A stretch of 64,000 nt of DNA from Eutrigla gurnardus (GCA_963514095.1 OY741277.1:13387137-13451136), one strand, 5' to 3'. Shown: positions 10,812-47,541, numbered from the stretch's first letter. Numbers and translations are program-made. Notes: generated by a model not told the origin, from the letters alone.

Positions 10812-13082
10812 TCATTCCTCCTCAGAGTCGTCGGCTGCACCGGTGATGGTGTAGGTTTGTTCCTGGTGGTCCATCTCCAGCACGTCATCCTCATTTTTAA
10901 CCGTTCTGTAGGGGAGAGAAGCAAAACGCAGAGGGCTTGTTGGACCTCCAAGTAGCTGGCCTTATAGCAAACCCATCATAAAGCAGTTTAAGACACTAAT
11001 ATAGTGCTGCACTACAAAGGCAGTATGCTTAAAAGAAATAGAAAAGATACCTGCTGGTACCTTTACCTAATGAGCACCGTCCTCCTCTCCGTCAGCTCCA
11101 CAGCCTGCTCTGAGTAGGGCTCATTGTTGTCGTCATATCCATTAGATCCGTATCCCATCCGGGCACCACCAGTGTCGCCCGTTCCTCCACCAATCTTCCC
11201 CATTTCACCAACGCCCGAGAGTGCAACGCCTGCATCACCTCCACCCACATCCTCAGTTCCCCTGGTGCCTCCGATTCCGCCACCCATTCCAGCACCACCC
11301 TCACCTTTGCCTCCAGTGCTGAATCCCAGATTTCCACCCACACCTCCAGCACCGATGCCCATACCTGCACCAGCACCGCTCATTCCTCCAGCACCCACTC
11401 CTCCCCTGCCTCCACCGGTACCCACACCCCCATCACCAGCCCCTAGGCCTACACCCCCAGCTCCCAATCCATGACTGTCATCTGGACCTCCAGCACCCAT
11501 GGTTCTACCCATTCCTCCAGCATCACTGCCCAGACCTGTGCCCATGCCTCCTGCACCGATGGCCCCACCCATTCCTACTCCACCCCCCATGCCTCCAATA
11601 CCTCCACCACTTCCTCCCATAATCCCGCCACCCATTCCACCAACACCACCCATGCCTCCTACTCCTCCTCCTCCTCCAGTGAAGCTCATCCCACTACCAG
11701 TGGCAGTCATGCTACAGCTGGTAAGAGACAGGGTTTGTATCATGCCGGAGAGCCGCAGATCCTCTCCTTCAATAAGTTTTCTGTAACAAAAATCAAATTC
11801 AAATGTTTTTTATATTCACTTAAATATTTTTAATGGCACTATTTAAAATGTGTTTTTCTTTCACCTGTATGTGGTAATCTCAATCTCAAGAGCCATCTTG
11901 ACATTCAGGAGCTCCTGGTACTCACGCAGGAGCAGCGCAATCTTCCCCTTGGTGGATTTCAGCTCAAGCTGCAGGGCCTCAATCCGAGCCTATTAGGTTA
12001 ACAGAGCCATTACATTACTGTTACTAATGAATTGCTGTGGTGTCTGCATGCATTGACTCTGGTGTGACCAGGTGTGCACCCTGGGACTACACAAGCCTCT
12101 TTACCTGCAGGTCTTCCAGTTCTTTCTTGTTCTTCTCTTGTCTCTCTCGGATCTGGGCCTCAAGACCTTCATTCCTGCTTCTCAGGGCGTCCAAGTCACG
12201 GTCTTTGCTTTGGATCTGGGAATATTTTTTTATGATTATAGTCATTTGATATCAATTGCCAATCAAGCATAATTCATTAATGAATTTTCACCTTAGATAC
12301 TCACATCCTTTTTGGCACCTGCTATGCCATCTCTAATGCTTCGAAGCTTATCCACATGCTTTGACGTCTTACTGGTCAGATCTTCAAACTTGTTTTTATA
12401 CCATGAATCCATCTCCTAGTGATAGGGGATGACAATAGCATTTAAAAAATCTAAAACATCGAGAACTTACCTTCATATGGGGCTGTTATTACCTGGAGAT
12501 TTTTAGCTGCGATGACATCATACTGGTTTTGGATTTGTTTCAAAGCGCCTGCCAGGTCAGGTAGGTCGAACGCACTCTGAGCCGACGCATGAGCTGAGTA
12601 GATCTGCTTCATGAGCTCCTCAATTTCCTGGGCGAAGAAAGGAAATCTTTGGCAATCCTAAAAAATGAAAGGCAATCTAAACCCATAATTCTTATGTGGA
12701 GGTATTATCTACCTGTTGATGGACCCGTTTCAGAAATTCAATTTCAACTTCCAGCTGCTCCAGCTTTTTCTCCAAGGCGATGCGAGAGGAGGTGGCTTTG
12801 TCGACATCCTGGAGAACACACAGCATGATTGTCATGTGGGACTGCAAATTAATTGGACGATGAGGGAGATGCTGAATTAAATGCAACCTACTGGACGGAT
12901 GGCTTCGATGTCTAACTCGACTTTCCTCCTCAGCTCCACTGCCTCCTCGTATTTAATTTTGATCGCCTCCAGTTGAGCAGATGTGGACTCCTTAGCTGCC
13001 AAGGAAATGTCCTGAAAACCAAGAAGCGTGAAGAAATGTAGATCAGCCACTTTTGCATTTTGTAGCTTAACCTCAGTCTTGC

Positions 13083-13161
<79 letters not shown>

Positions 13162-14342
13162 CGTGCATGCGTGCGTGTGTGCGTCTGCAAATGTACACTC
13201 AAGTCATCTCATCTGTGCATAAAACATAGCTGAAGACAGCTGTACTCCATGACACCCTAACGCGCTGAGGCACCTCTCCATTTGCCTGCCAGAAATAAGC
13301 CTGTTACCAGGTAAGGGACCTTGAAAACACCAAGTTGACGTCTTGTATCATTGCTGGGAAGGATGCTCCACAGCTCAGTGAGGTGTACAACCTCACTGGA
13401 AACAAAGAATTCAGTACTTACAATTGCTGAGCGTCTGAAATGTAAAAAAATAAAGAAAAGAAAATGAAAAAAACAGATGTGTGAGAATTGGAGAATTCCG
13501 TCTCACCCGCTGAACTCTCATCTGGTCAGCGATCTTTTTCAGCTCCCTCAGCTGTTCCTCATATAAGAGGCGCAGTCCTGATGGAGACTCGAAGCGGTTC
13601 TGGTAGGCCAGGATCTCCGTTTCCAAAAGCTTGTTCTGCTGTTCAAGTGATCGAACCTGTAAGCAAAAGAAAACCTCAATATATTGCCTGTCAATGTGCT
13701 GATAGAGATTACATGCTTCCATTAACAGAATGCATTTTTTTAGCCAGGGCTATATATATTGCCAGTGATGGTAGTAGAAAATGGGGTTGAGTTTTGGGGC
13801 TGTTTCACCTTGTTGATGTATACAGCCAGTCTGTCATTTAGAACGATCATCTCCTGTCTCTCAGTTGTGCGGGTGTTCAGGAATTCTTGGTTTTGGGCTG
13901 CAGCCACATCCAGATCTATAGCAGGTTCTCCACTTGGCCCAACACAGACCATGGCTCCTGCACTCATACTGAAATTTCAACCACGACCAAAGACATCACA
14001 TTACTTTCACATAATGTTATTGTTTTTGTCTTCTTTTTACAGTGACGAATAAAAATCTAAGCTTTCTTACTCATAAACCCTACATCTGTCCGTCTGTAGG
14101 CACTGTAGCTGAGCTTACCCTGCTCCTGCCGTGCGAGTCCTGCGTGCGGCCGAGGCGGCCCTCCGTCCCACTGACTCCACACGCATGATGCCGGCCCCGG
14201 CTCTGCAGGAGTAGCCGGCGGAGGCATGACGGGCATCTCTCCTGGTGGGGGATGGGCTGGACACCCTGACCTGGTAGGATGAGCTGCTGCTGTCCTCGAA
14301 GTGACGGCGGTAGGACGAGATCCTCTCCGGGCTGCGGCTCAT
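10812..14342 (-). CDS. Type III-like intermediate filament protein with glycine-rich tail
   Basis: Cytoskeletal filament subunit, 679 aa. Minus-strand exons: 14342-14119, 13968-13809, 13656-13507, 13011-12892, 12808-12713, 12627-12493, 12415-12305, 12215-12105, 11989-11865, 11780-11067, 10905-10812. The Arg/Ser-rich head (1-112) opens MSRSPERISSYRR, like vimentin, desmin and peripherin. The rod (about 113-418) starts with LNDRLAVYINKVRSLEQQN and ends with the helix-termination motif ALEIEITTYRKLIEGED. The tail holds about 185 residues dominated by Gly with Met/Val/Ala, then RRTVLIRTVK, which resembles the type III tail motif, and an acidic end. Coil-1B length matches vimentin residue for residue. 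Glycine-rich tails are typical of keratins and hagfish thread proteins, so this may be a teleost thread-biopolymer-filament or notochord (ngs) type gene; that subclass is uncertain. The filament family itself is firm. Confidence 0.88.
13084..13158. repeat. (TG)n microsatellite
   Basis: About 37 TG units in intron 3 of the filament gene, between exons at 13011 and 13507. Confidence 0.97.
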
Positions 14343-14476
14343 GGTGGCGGCAGCGACTGTGTTTTCCTGTGGTTCTCTGAAGGGAGATGAGAGAAATACT
14401 CGAGCAAGGCCTGTCCTTGGTTTACTGCACTACACGGCTGTTCCACCTCGTTCGCACTCCCCGATTGTCCCTCTGG

Positions 14477-14483
14477 TTTTATA
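14477..14483 (-). promoter_or_regulatory. TATA box of the intermediate filament gene
   Basis: TATAAAA on the minus strand, 135 bases upstream of the ATG at 14342. It predicts a transcription start near 14450 and a 5'UTR of roughly 100 bases. A consensus TATA box fits a strongly tissue-restricted structural gene. The other genes here show no such box close to their starts. Confidence 0.6.
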
Positions 14484-14489
14484 CGTCTC

Positions 14490-16585
14490 TGTCAAAGACA
14501 GCCCAGTTCATGAGCCCACACCTGTGGAATGTCGAACCTCTGCACCAACTCTGGCTGGAGCTGCTGCTCAGACATCTGTCGGCAGCTTGTGAGCAGCATA
14601 GCATGACTGGGATAGTGGCTGACGCCATCACCCATTAGTCTTGCTGCAAAACACAGAATGCGATCATGCATCAGCCCCCCCCCCTTTTATCACAATAAAA
14701 TGGGTTTTGTACACCAACCAACCTCAGTGTCTAAGCACTATAGCAGCAAGCAAGCAGGGTCCACTAGCAGCCAGTAGGTGCAGCGCTGATGTGATCTGCT
14801 CTGATGGGACGAAGGACTTTAATTGAATGCCGAGCCGAAGCTGGAGGGTGACCTGATGAGGCTGCGCCTGCAGAGGAACAAAGGGCCCCAGCAAGATTTG
14901 ACATGAATTAGTACTTATTTGTCTGATCTGTTTTCAACATATTAAAACCATAGTAATCAGGGGGGGGGGAAAAAGGAAAACGAAATTAACTGCTGCTGAG
15001 GGAAAGTGAGGCAGAAGAAAAGGAGGGGGTGTGTTGGGGGGCTAGTCTGGAGTTTATGGTTGACATGGCACAGTGATATAAGGGGAGAAAACAGTGCTCA
15101 TGTCTGTTCAGGGCGATTCTTTATTGACACCTTCAGGGTCATTTGGTCAGGGGTCAGTAAATTTTGCACTGTCCTTTAAATTGTACTTTAAACATTGACT
15201 ACCAGCAACACTATCCCTCATAGAAAACACAACACACACACAGAATAACCAAAACATTATAGCACATATAAAATGTTTTTGTTTTACTGTACTTGTGTTA
15301 ACCTGTCTTGATGGATTAAGCAAGCATCTATATTCCTTTCCACTGAGCTCAGATCTCGCAGCAGCGTGGGACTTTCGGGAAGAGGTGGAATCAGTCACGT
15401 GGACAATCCGTGTCCACCGACCAGCTCTTTTCATGTTGCACCCAAATAACACCACTCATCATTGTTGTCGTTTCTATCGCAGTGTTTATGAAGCCTCACT
15501 TCAAATGCTAACAGAACCCTGCATCCCACGTTCATTCAGCTAAAAATAGCCAAGGGGATCACGAGATAGAGAATGTGTGGACATGCTTGACAGTTATTGC
15601 ATTTTGTGTTTTATTAATTCAACAGGCCAAATGATAGGGTGTAGTTAGCAGCATTGGACACACGGACTTGCGTTAACAGTTAAATATGAATATGAGAAAT
15701 CATTTGGATTTTCCCTTGAGTGTTTGGAGAGAACTCTTTGATGTAAACAGAAATAGCATCAACACTTCTGAGCCAGATTATTCACTCGTGCATCTGGAAA
15801 GTCACTTAGAGGTCAGTTTCCTTTTCAGCAATGATTCAGTATCAACAATACTTCGAAAAGATATGAGTATGCACTTTGATAACTTTTCAATTTAAACTAA
15901 TCTCAAGACATAATTTGTGTGTTCTGGTTGGTATTTGAGCTTAAGCTGTAAAAGGGGAAGTTAATAGGGAACAAGGTCTATGGCCACGGTCCACATACTC
16001 TAGTAGAGACATTCTTATCAGATGAAAACAAACCCATTAATTATCATGGGTGACGAAGGAACCTGTTAATGTTCCCTGGAGGTTGGGTGGCAAATTCATT
16101 CTGAGACACAGTGGATATTAGACATGGGTCTTCAATGCCGTAAATCATCTTAGTCCGGCAGCTGTCACCTCAGCAAGCCACCCTATCACCATGAATAGAA
16201 CAAATTATTCAAATAAGTGTATGCTCATGCTGTTTTTTTTAAAAAACCTGATGGACATTGTTCATAAATTGTAAAAATAAATACATAATAATGATATAAA
16301 AATCACAAAAGCACAGACTAAATATCAGTTAATCAAAACTATAATTGTATTTATTGAACGATGTTGGCAACAACGGCAAATGCATCTATGAGCAACAAGA
16401 TATTTAATATAGGCAACACATCAACTTGACATGTTGATAATGGACAACTTCATTTTAAGTCACAATCACACACGTCTTCTGCATAGATAATATAGAACAA
16501 AACCCCACTGTTCTTTGTCTATTCGTAGTATGATTTAGAATAGTCACTGGTTACATATGTGTCTCTCTTCAGAAGTTGTTAAGGG
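14490..16585. other. Intergenic, nothing recognised
   Basis: This lies between the filament gene promoter and the 3' end of tstd3. It contains short C and A runs (14676-14690, 14959-14974) and an AT-rich stretch at 16230-16460. I see no credible gene, RNA or repeat family. Promoter-proximal elements of the filament gene presumably lie in the first few hundred bases. Confidence 0.6.
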
Positions 16586-16591
16586 TTTATT
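16586..16591 (-). terminator. Polyadenylation signal of tstd3
   Basis: AATAAA on the minus strand, about 285 bases downstream of the tstd3 stop codon at 16875. A second TTTATT lies near 16350, so a longer 3'UTR is possible. Confidence 0.55.
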
Positions 16592-16874
16592 AAAAGTCCA
16601 TCATGCTGAAATAGATGTACAAGTCACTTCAAGTAACATTGCAGCAGTTTTTAAATGTTTTCGGCAGCAGATACACGACTCAGCCCTCTGGTTTCAGTCT
16701 TTGGGATTCAGATGAGAGACACAACTTCAATCACCGGCACTTTAAACAACAGAAGAGTGAATTAACTATTTGAAAACCCCTTTTACAGGAATCATTGTTA
16801 ACACAGTCTCACTTGCAAGTCTGATTTTGCTTGATTTTCTTTGAAATATTTCTTTCTGTTTGGTTAACCCTGGA

Positions 16875-18180
16875 TCAGTTCTGTTCGTTTTTCACCCAGT
16901 CTGTCCATCCTCCCAGGTAGTGCTGAACACTGAAATGGAGAGAAAGTGAATGAAATGTTAAACATAAACAGGTCAACAAAAATTTGTCTTACAAAAATGT
17001 GTCTTTTTTTCTACTTTTCAGGGAGATACTGGAGATGTGGTATGTGGAAGCTCTCCAAAGAGCAATGCATGATGGGATGGCGTTGTGCAACCACACGTCA
17101 ATGACCTCAAGTTAATTAAAGTTAATATTGTCTCGTGGTAAAACATGTACCTCAGGTATAACATTCAGCCATAACAATGTACTGGTACTCTGAACTTTGC
17201 CCAGACTGGAAAAATACATTACCAAGAAATCTTGTTCAACATTTGGTTAACATCATAGCTCAATCATTCCTGAACTTAACGATGAGATGCGAAGCAATTA
17301 TTTTGATGTATGTGTGCCAAGGAAGCATGTCTCACTCCTTGTATCCCAGTGAGGCGGCTGTGTTGAGCGCTGTCTTGCTCCTGACCCCTGCCAGGCAGGT
17401 GAACACGATGTTATCCGTCTGCCGGGGCATCTCACCACCATACTTTTCACTGAACTCTTCAGGACCCAGCTGGAGGGCAGTGTTCACCTGTCCCACTGCA
17501 GGGTCAAAGAAGCACAGACGGGTCAAGCGTGTTATAAACGTGCTATGACATAAAACCTTGGTGGGTGCTTCTGGGACGTGTTGTAAGCAGTGTCCTATTA
17601 TCTAAGGAATGTTAATCACGAGGAAAGGTTGGAGGCGTGTCTGCAGGTGTCACATTTGTAATTACACCTTAATAACGGAGCAATATGTTTCCATAATAAA
17701 AATAAAAGACATTTAGGACATTCTCAAATGTGTTGTCGCCGAGAGCAACACTCACGGGGCACGTTGATCGACCCGGGGATGCAGCCGTACTCCCGGAGCT
17801 CCCAGGGCTCTCGGACATCTATAACTACAGCCTTCCGGCCCGCCAGGACCTGCTTCAGCTGCTCGTAACCCAAGTCCGTGCTCGCCGGCGCTGAACTGAA
17901 CCTGCGTAGCAGCGACTCCGGAGCTGAAAGCGAAACAAACCCATGTTTCAGAAACAGCGAGTCAACCGGCGGCTGACATCCTTGCCCACACATAGGCAGT
18001 CGAGCTGTAAATCAATAAGACACGAAAATGTAAAAGCTCACATTCGCAACCTTGGTGAGTGTTGACAAGGCTGGACACAGAGCGTCGTCCTCCCGGGAAG
18101 GGGACCCGAGGCAGGACGGAGCTGTTCCATAAGAGCCGCGGAACAACCGTCGCAAACCCGCGACACCTTCTGAGAGCCAT
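16875..18180 (-). CDS. tstd3: Rhodanese-domain protein TSTD3-like, probably mitochondrial
   Basis: Single-rhodanese-domain sulfurtransferase-like protein, 170 aa. Minus-strand exons: 18180-18051, 17923-17756, 17495-17336, 16929-16875, with phases 1, 1, 2. Residues 1-40 are Arg-rich with no acidic residue (MALRRCRGF...), like a mitochondrial presequence. The rhodanese domain follows, with VVIDVREPWELREYG and GSINVP, and the active-site loop CLAGVRS with Cys133. It ends YLGGWTDWVKNEQN, the common GG-W-WV ending of this fold. The first donor (G|GTTGCG) is weak, but the join is supported by phase and protein continuity. In humans TSTD3 also lies beside and divergent from USP45, which favours this assignment over TSTD1, a similar cytosolic paralogue. 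The exact substrate is unknown. Confidence 0.88.
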
Positions 18181-18856
18181 GTGATAACACCCTATATAAA
18201 CACGTTGTCAACAAGAACCCCTTAATCACGCAATGACACCGCGTATGACAACGAACGTTACTAGAATAAACTGCCACTGCTCGCGCTCACCCATTGACCT
18301 GCGCGTGCGCAGAAGTCCGAACGTCCTAAAGGACAACACACTCTCAGAGGTACTGGGCTACTACTTCAGCTCTTCTGAGCACCAAATAAACAAATATCCC
18401 ATAGATGTATCGATAACACCACCTGTTAATATCTCAGTTACACTTTTTGGACATATCATATAAGGTGTTTTAACGCAGAGCCTGCGACACTTCGCCTCGC
18501 TCGCAATATGTTCCATTGTACCTGAACGCAGCATTAGGCCACAGCGAGCTACCGTAGTGCGTCACATGTTGACGAGGTTTGCTAGTTGATGTGACCGAAA
18601 GCTTGCGAAATTTTAGAAAGTATTTGGCATAAACGAACAATTGTGAAGTCAATTGTGCAGTTATTGTCGGAACGCTGTAATTAGCTTTGAAATGCCTTAA
18701 TACATCCGTGTATTGTTGGATAAAACGGAACTGTTTTTGTTGTATTTATTCTGACAAGCTAATGTTGCTAGCCTGTTTGTTAGCCAGGAGGAGTTGACAT
18801 CTCACTGTTGGCTTCAGGTTAGCTAAAACAGTCAACATAGGAGCTAATATACAGAG
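18181..18856. promoter_or_regulatory. Divergent promoter region between tstd3 and usp45
   Basis: This separates the tstd3 start codon (minus) from a likely noncoding first exon of usp45, which ends at a GAG|GTGAGT donor at 18856. An NRF1-type site reading TGCGCACGCGCA on the minus strand lies at 18300-18311, only 120 bases upstream of the tstd3 ATG. NRF1 controls many genes for mitochondrial proteins, which fits tstd3. No TATA box is seen. The TSS positions are inferred. Confidence 0.55.
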
Positions 18857-19812
18857 GTGAGTTCATTTTTCAAACCCAACTGTGGTAAAACTGTTGAATC
18901 CTTTTATTATTTGTATGTCAGCGATACACGACACACAGGCCTCTTAAACGTTCGGATCTGATTGAGACTTCTTAATCGTGCTATTGCACGTTATGTTGCT
19001 GGGTAGTTATTCTTTATGTAGTGTCGCCTTTAATTTGTCTGGCTGCGTTTATTCAGAGTGAAATATTATGCAGTCCCTAAGTATTTGGACAGTTACACAT
19101 TATCTGTTGTTCCGGCTCAGTACTCCTATACAGTGGTTTAGAAATGTTAACGTCAACGATGCTTGAGGTTGGTCCCGTGTATATAAGATCATGTTTCAAA
19201 CATGGCCCCTCAATTTGAGGACAATGCAGTACCACCTACCATTGAATTATACTCATGACAGGCAAAGCCATTCACCTGAATGTTTGTGGTCCACCTTAAC
19301 AGGGTTTCACCTGCTAAGACAAGGATGAAGGTGTCAATCCCCCCAAAATTAGCAAAAAATGAGCATGGCAGCAGTACAGGCAGGGAAGTATCCAATGATG
19401 TCTGTAGGATCTAGACCTGGTTACATAAGATTTGCAACTGTGTTTTAAAAAGAATACTTTATTTAGATTAATGTTCATTTTATCCAGTTTACTGTCCAGG
19501 ACTATGTATTTCAAAAAAAGCTCAAACTTCCTCTGGTGCAAATGTAAATACCGTAATGCTTAAAGGCCACTTACAGTCATTGATTCATTTTAAATCCACC
19601 ATATGTTAATATACAGATACTCACAGACTGCACTGTAGCTAGTTTTCAAAGTATTGTGTGCTACAGTAAGAGAAATGATCATGTCAGTTATAGACTTGTT
19701 CAAGAATTGTTGCTATATTCAAGTGTCTTCGTTGAAACAGTTATGTCGAGGCAAATTCATTTTGTGTAGTGACACCTGTGTTTTTCTTCCATCTTCCCAT
19801 TCAGAGCTCCAG

Positions 19813-44953
<25,141 letters not shown>

Positions 44954-45339
44954 TGTAAAAGTATTTTTTCCCCCCATATCTCCGTTTTGCTTTGTATTGT
45001 CTTTTGGTACACGCCTGTACTACTCCTCATACTGTATCTGTGAGTAAGTGGAGGGATGAAAAGGGAAAGACCTCACTGTACACTCACTCGTCTTACATGA
45101 GAGGAATGGCCGTTCCAATTCATTCATGTTTCCTGTTTTAGAAAGACTACCCTTTAAAAAAGAGGTCGATAGAAAAGAGTGTTATTGAAGCCGATCCGTT
45201 CAGAGTTTATCGTCTGTCTCCGCCACGATCACGTGCCTGAGATATTAGCTGCATGAAGGTGTTTTCAACAGTAACCAACAGGAAATAAGCAGATTTATCG
45301 CATGCTAAACTGTGCTCAGCAATGACTAGTTGATGTCAA

Positions 45340-45381
45340 GTGTGTGTGCGTGTGTGTGTGTGTGCGCGTGTGTGCGTGTGC

Positions 45382-45442
<61 letters not shown>
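45340..45442. repeat. (TG)n/(TGCG)n compound microsatellite
   Basis: TG array interspersed with GCG units in the usp45 3'UTR or just downstream of it. Confidence 0.95.
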
Positions 45443-45444
<2 letters not shown>

Positions 45445-45765
45445 TGTGAGAGAGACAGGAGAATGTAGATTTAAGGTGCTATGTGTATCATTTTCACATC
45501 TTGAACCATTGCCACATTATATTTGAGTTGGTATCAAAGTGTAACAGAAATGCTCCACATGAAGACTATTGGCGTTGATTGTTTCTGGCAATGGCAGATG
45601 ATGGATGGTAAGAAATGCAAAGAGGAAAAAAATGAATTCAGACATGTCTGTCTTTTTCTGTAAAGGGAATGAAGCATGAGGACACGCAGCTATATGATTC
45701 GTGACAAAGTTAAGAGAAATACAGGCATGCATTTTGAAAGTATGAATAATACAGCTCCAAAGGTG

Positions 45766-45960
45766 TTAAAGGAGCAGTGTGCAGGATTTACAGGGATCAA
45801 TCGGCAGATATGGAGTTTACATAACCATTTTCATTAGAGTATAATCATCTGGAATTAAGAATGGCCGTGTTTCCGTTATCTTAGAATGAGCCCATCATAT
45901 CTACATAAGGAGTGGTTCCTCTTTGTGGAGTCCACTAAATCCTACACACTGTTGCTTTAA
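45766..45960. mobile_element. MITE-like element with 25-base terminal inverted repeats
   Basis: A 195-base element in the usp45 3'UTR. The left end (TTAAAGGAGCAGTGTG...) and the reverse complement of the right end (TTAAAGCAACAGTGTG...) match at 22 of 25 positions. It has no coding capacity. The interior resembles a short dispersed repeat common in percomorph fishes, recalled from memory. No clear target-site duplication was found. Confidence 0.7.
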
Positions 45961-46864
45961 ATAGTCTATTTATGTATGCTAATGATAATAACCAAGTTAT
46001 CACAGCTTATAGTTGTTTACATTGTCATACTGGTTTAAGTTATTACACATAGCACCTTTTAAAGAACAGCACAACAGTTAATTTACAGCCTCCTTTTGAA
46101 AAGGATCGTTCCTTTTTTTTCTTTCTTTTTTTACATTAGAATGTAAACATCTAAGACTATCAGTGAATTATTTGCCAAAGACAAGTTTTGCAACTTCAGA
46201 GCAGAAAATCCAAACTAAACACACGAGGACTACGAGTACTTCATTCGCTTTCTTTCACATTTGTTCCTTCAAGGTTGTCAGTGTGGTTCTCGAGTGTCGT
46301 TGCACAAAGAAAAAAAATGTACCGGGGAAGTTTATCAGCACCTTGTCTGCCTTCATTGCATTTCAGCTCTACTGTTACTGTGTAGGCACACTCACAAACC
46401 CATTAAGATGTTCAACAAAGAGTCAACGCGGTGACTATCCCTAATACTATCAGCAAGATTGTGCAAAAAAAAATAACAAAAGAAACAAACTCAAAGGCTT
46501 TAAAGCCTGTTGAGAAAAAAAGAAAAACATCTTTGCTGTAATGTGCATGGGTTTATGTTCTAATGAATGTATTGCCTATTCTTAAAATGTCTGTCATATG
46601 AGCTGTTCATCTTTTTCTATGAAAATATTTTAGATGAAAAAAAATCGAGGGTAGGGGGAGGTTGTTGGACATTTGCCAAAACAGTTGAACCTCTGCATCA
46701 GAAAACATAATATGTATTATTTTCTTTTGAAACGGGGACAGACTCAGTGCCTGTGCTTCAGGTTTCACCACCTGTGCACGGTGAGAAGAAAAACATACGT
46801 ATAGTTGAATTCATAGAGGAGTATGTGTGGCATATGTACAGTATGAGGTACTGTAAGCAGAACT

Positions 46865-46870
46865 AATAAA
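46865..46870 (+). terminator. Polyadenylation signal of usp45 (proximal)
   Basis: AATAAA about 1.9 kb downstream of the usp45 stop codon, giving a long AT-rich 3'UTR. A second signal lies at 47029-47034; either may be used. Confidence 0.55.
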
Positions 46871-47028
46871 GAGCATATGTAATTGTACATACTGGAAATT
46901 ATACGAAATCATGGTGCTTCAGGCGTGCAGGGTTTTTCCTCAAGACAACTTTGTTTCCAGAAAATCAGATAATTTCATGTATGAAATGACAACTGTTTGG
47001 AATGAGTATAACTACATACTGTATCAAA

Positions 47029-47034
47029 AATAAA
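47029..47034 (+). terminator. Polyadenylation signal of usp45 (distal)
   Basis: AATAAA about 2.08 kb past the stop codon, at the end of the AT-rich 3'UTR-like stretch and just before a sharp rise in GC content near 47060. Confidence 0.5.
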
Positions 47035-47059
47035 TCTAATTTATGAACCGATCATTCTG

Positions 47060-47410
47060 TGAGACTCATCCTTCTTTTCATGCGTTTGCCTCTGTTGTGC
47101 AACAGCACTAGCAGAAAAGAGATCACAAGGGGGGGGAGAAGGTTTTGCTGTTTCTGCTTTGGACTTGATGTCACCCCGTTTTACTCCGAGCGAGACGTTG
47201 TCCACCATCGCTATCCGGGGCTGTCGCCGCGGATCCCGCGGTGCCACATTCAACCAATCCTCACCGATGATCCGCCCTGACGGGTGCAAAGCAGCACTGC
47301 TTCAGAACATGTCGCGAGCTGGTGAAGAGGAGGTGGGTGTGGAATCAGGAAAAGGGCAACGTCCAAAAACATCGCCTTGCACGTCCTCTTGTTCCCACAT
47401 GCTGTGACAT
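47060..47410. other. CpG-rich block with overlapping open frames, unassigned
   Basis: GC- and CpG-rich compared with both flanks. Open frames run on plus (47159-47407, 82 codons) and minus (47289-47041, 82 codons). The minus frame begins MHPSGRIIGEDWLN and ends just before AT-rich sequence. I do not recognise either product. It may be an exon of an unrecognised gene, a retrocopy remnant, or a small CpG island. Confidence 0.3.
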
Positions 47411-47514
47411 CCGAGTTGAGCTGCTGGAAACATTAAAACAGGTTGTCAAACCGCCACCAACGAAAAGAGCAAATCTTTTCTGAAATGCGTTTGTCTATTT
47501 TTATAGCAGGAGAT

Positions 47515-47541
47515 GGGGGGGGGGGGGGGGGGGGGGGGGGG
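47515..47541 (+). repeat. Poly-G tract (27 nt)
   Basis: The longest pure G run in the window, between usp45 and pnisr. Confidence 0.9.

Noticed and set aside
11124..11786. Proline-rich open frames on plus strand
   Set aside because: They are complement shadows of the glycine-rich tail of the filament gene (GGN codons read as NCC proline on the other strand).
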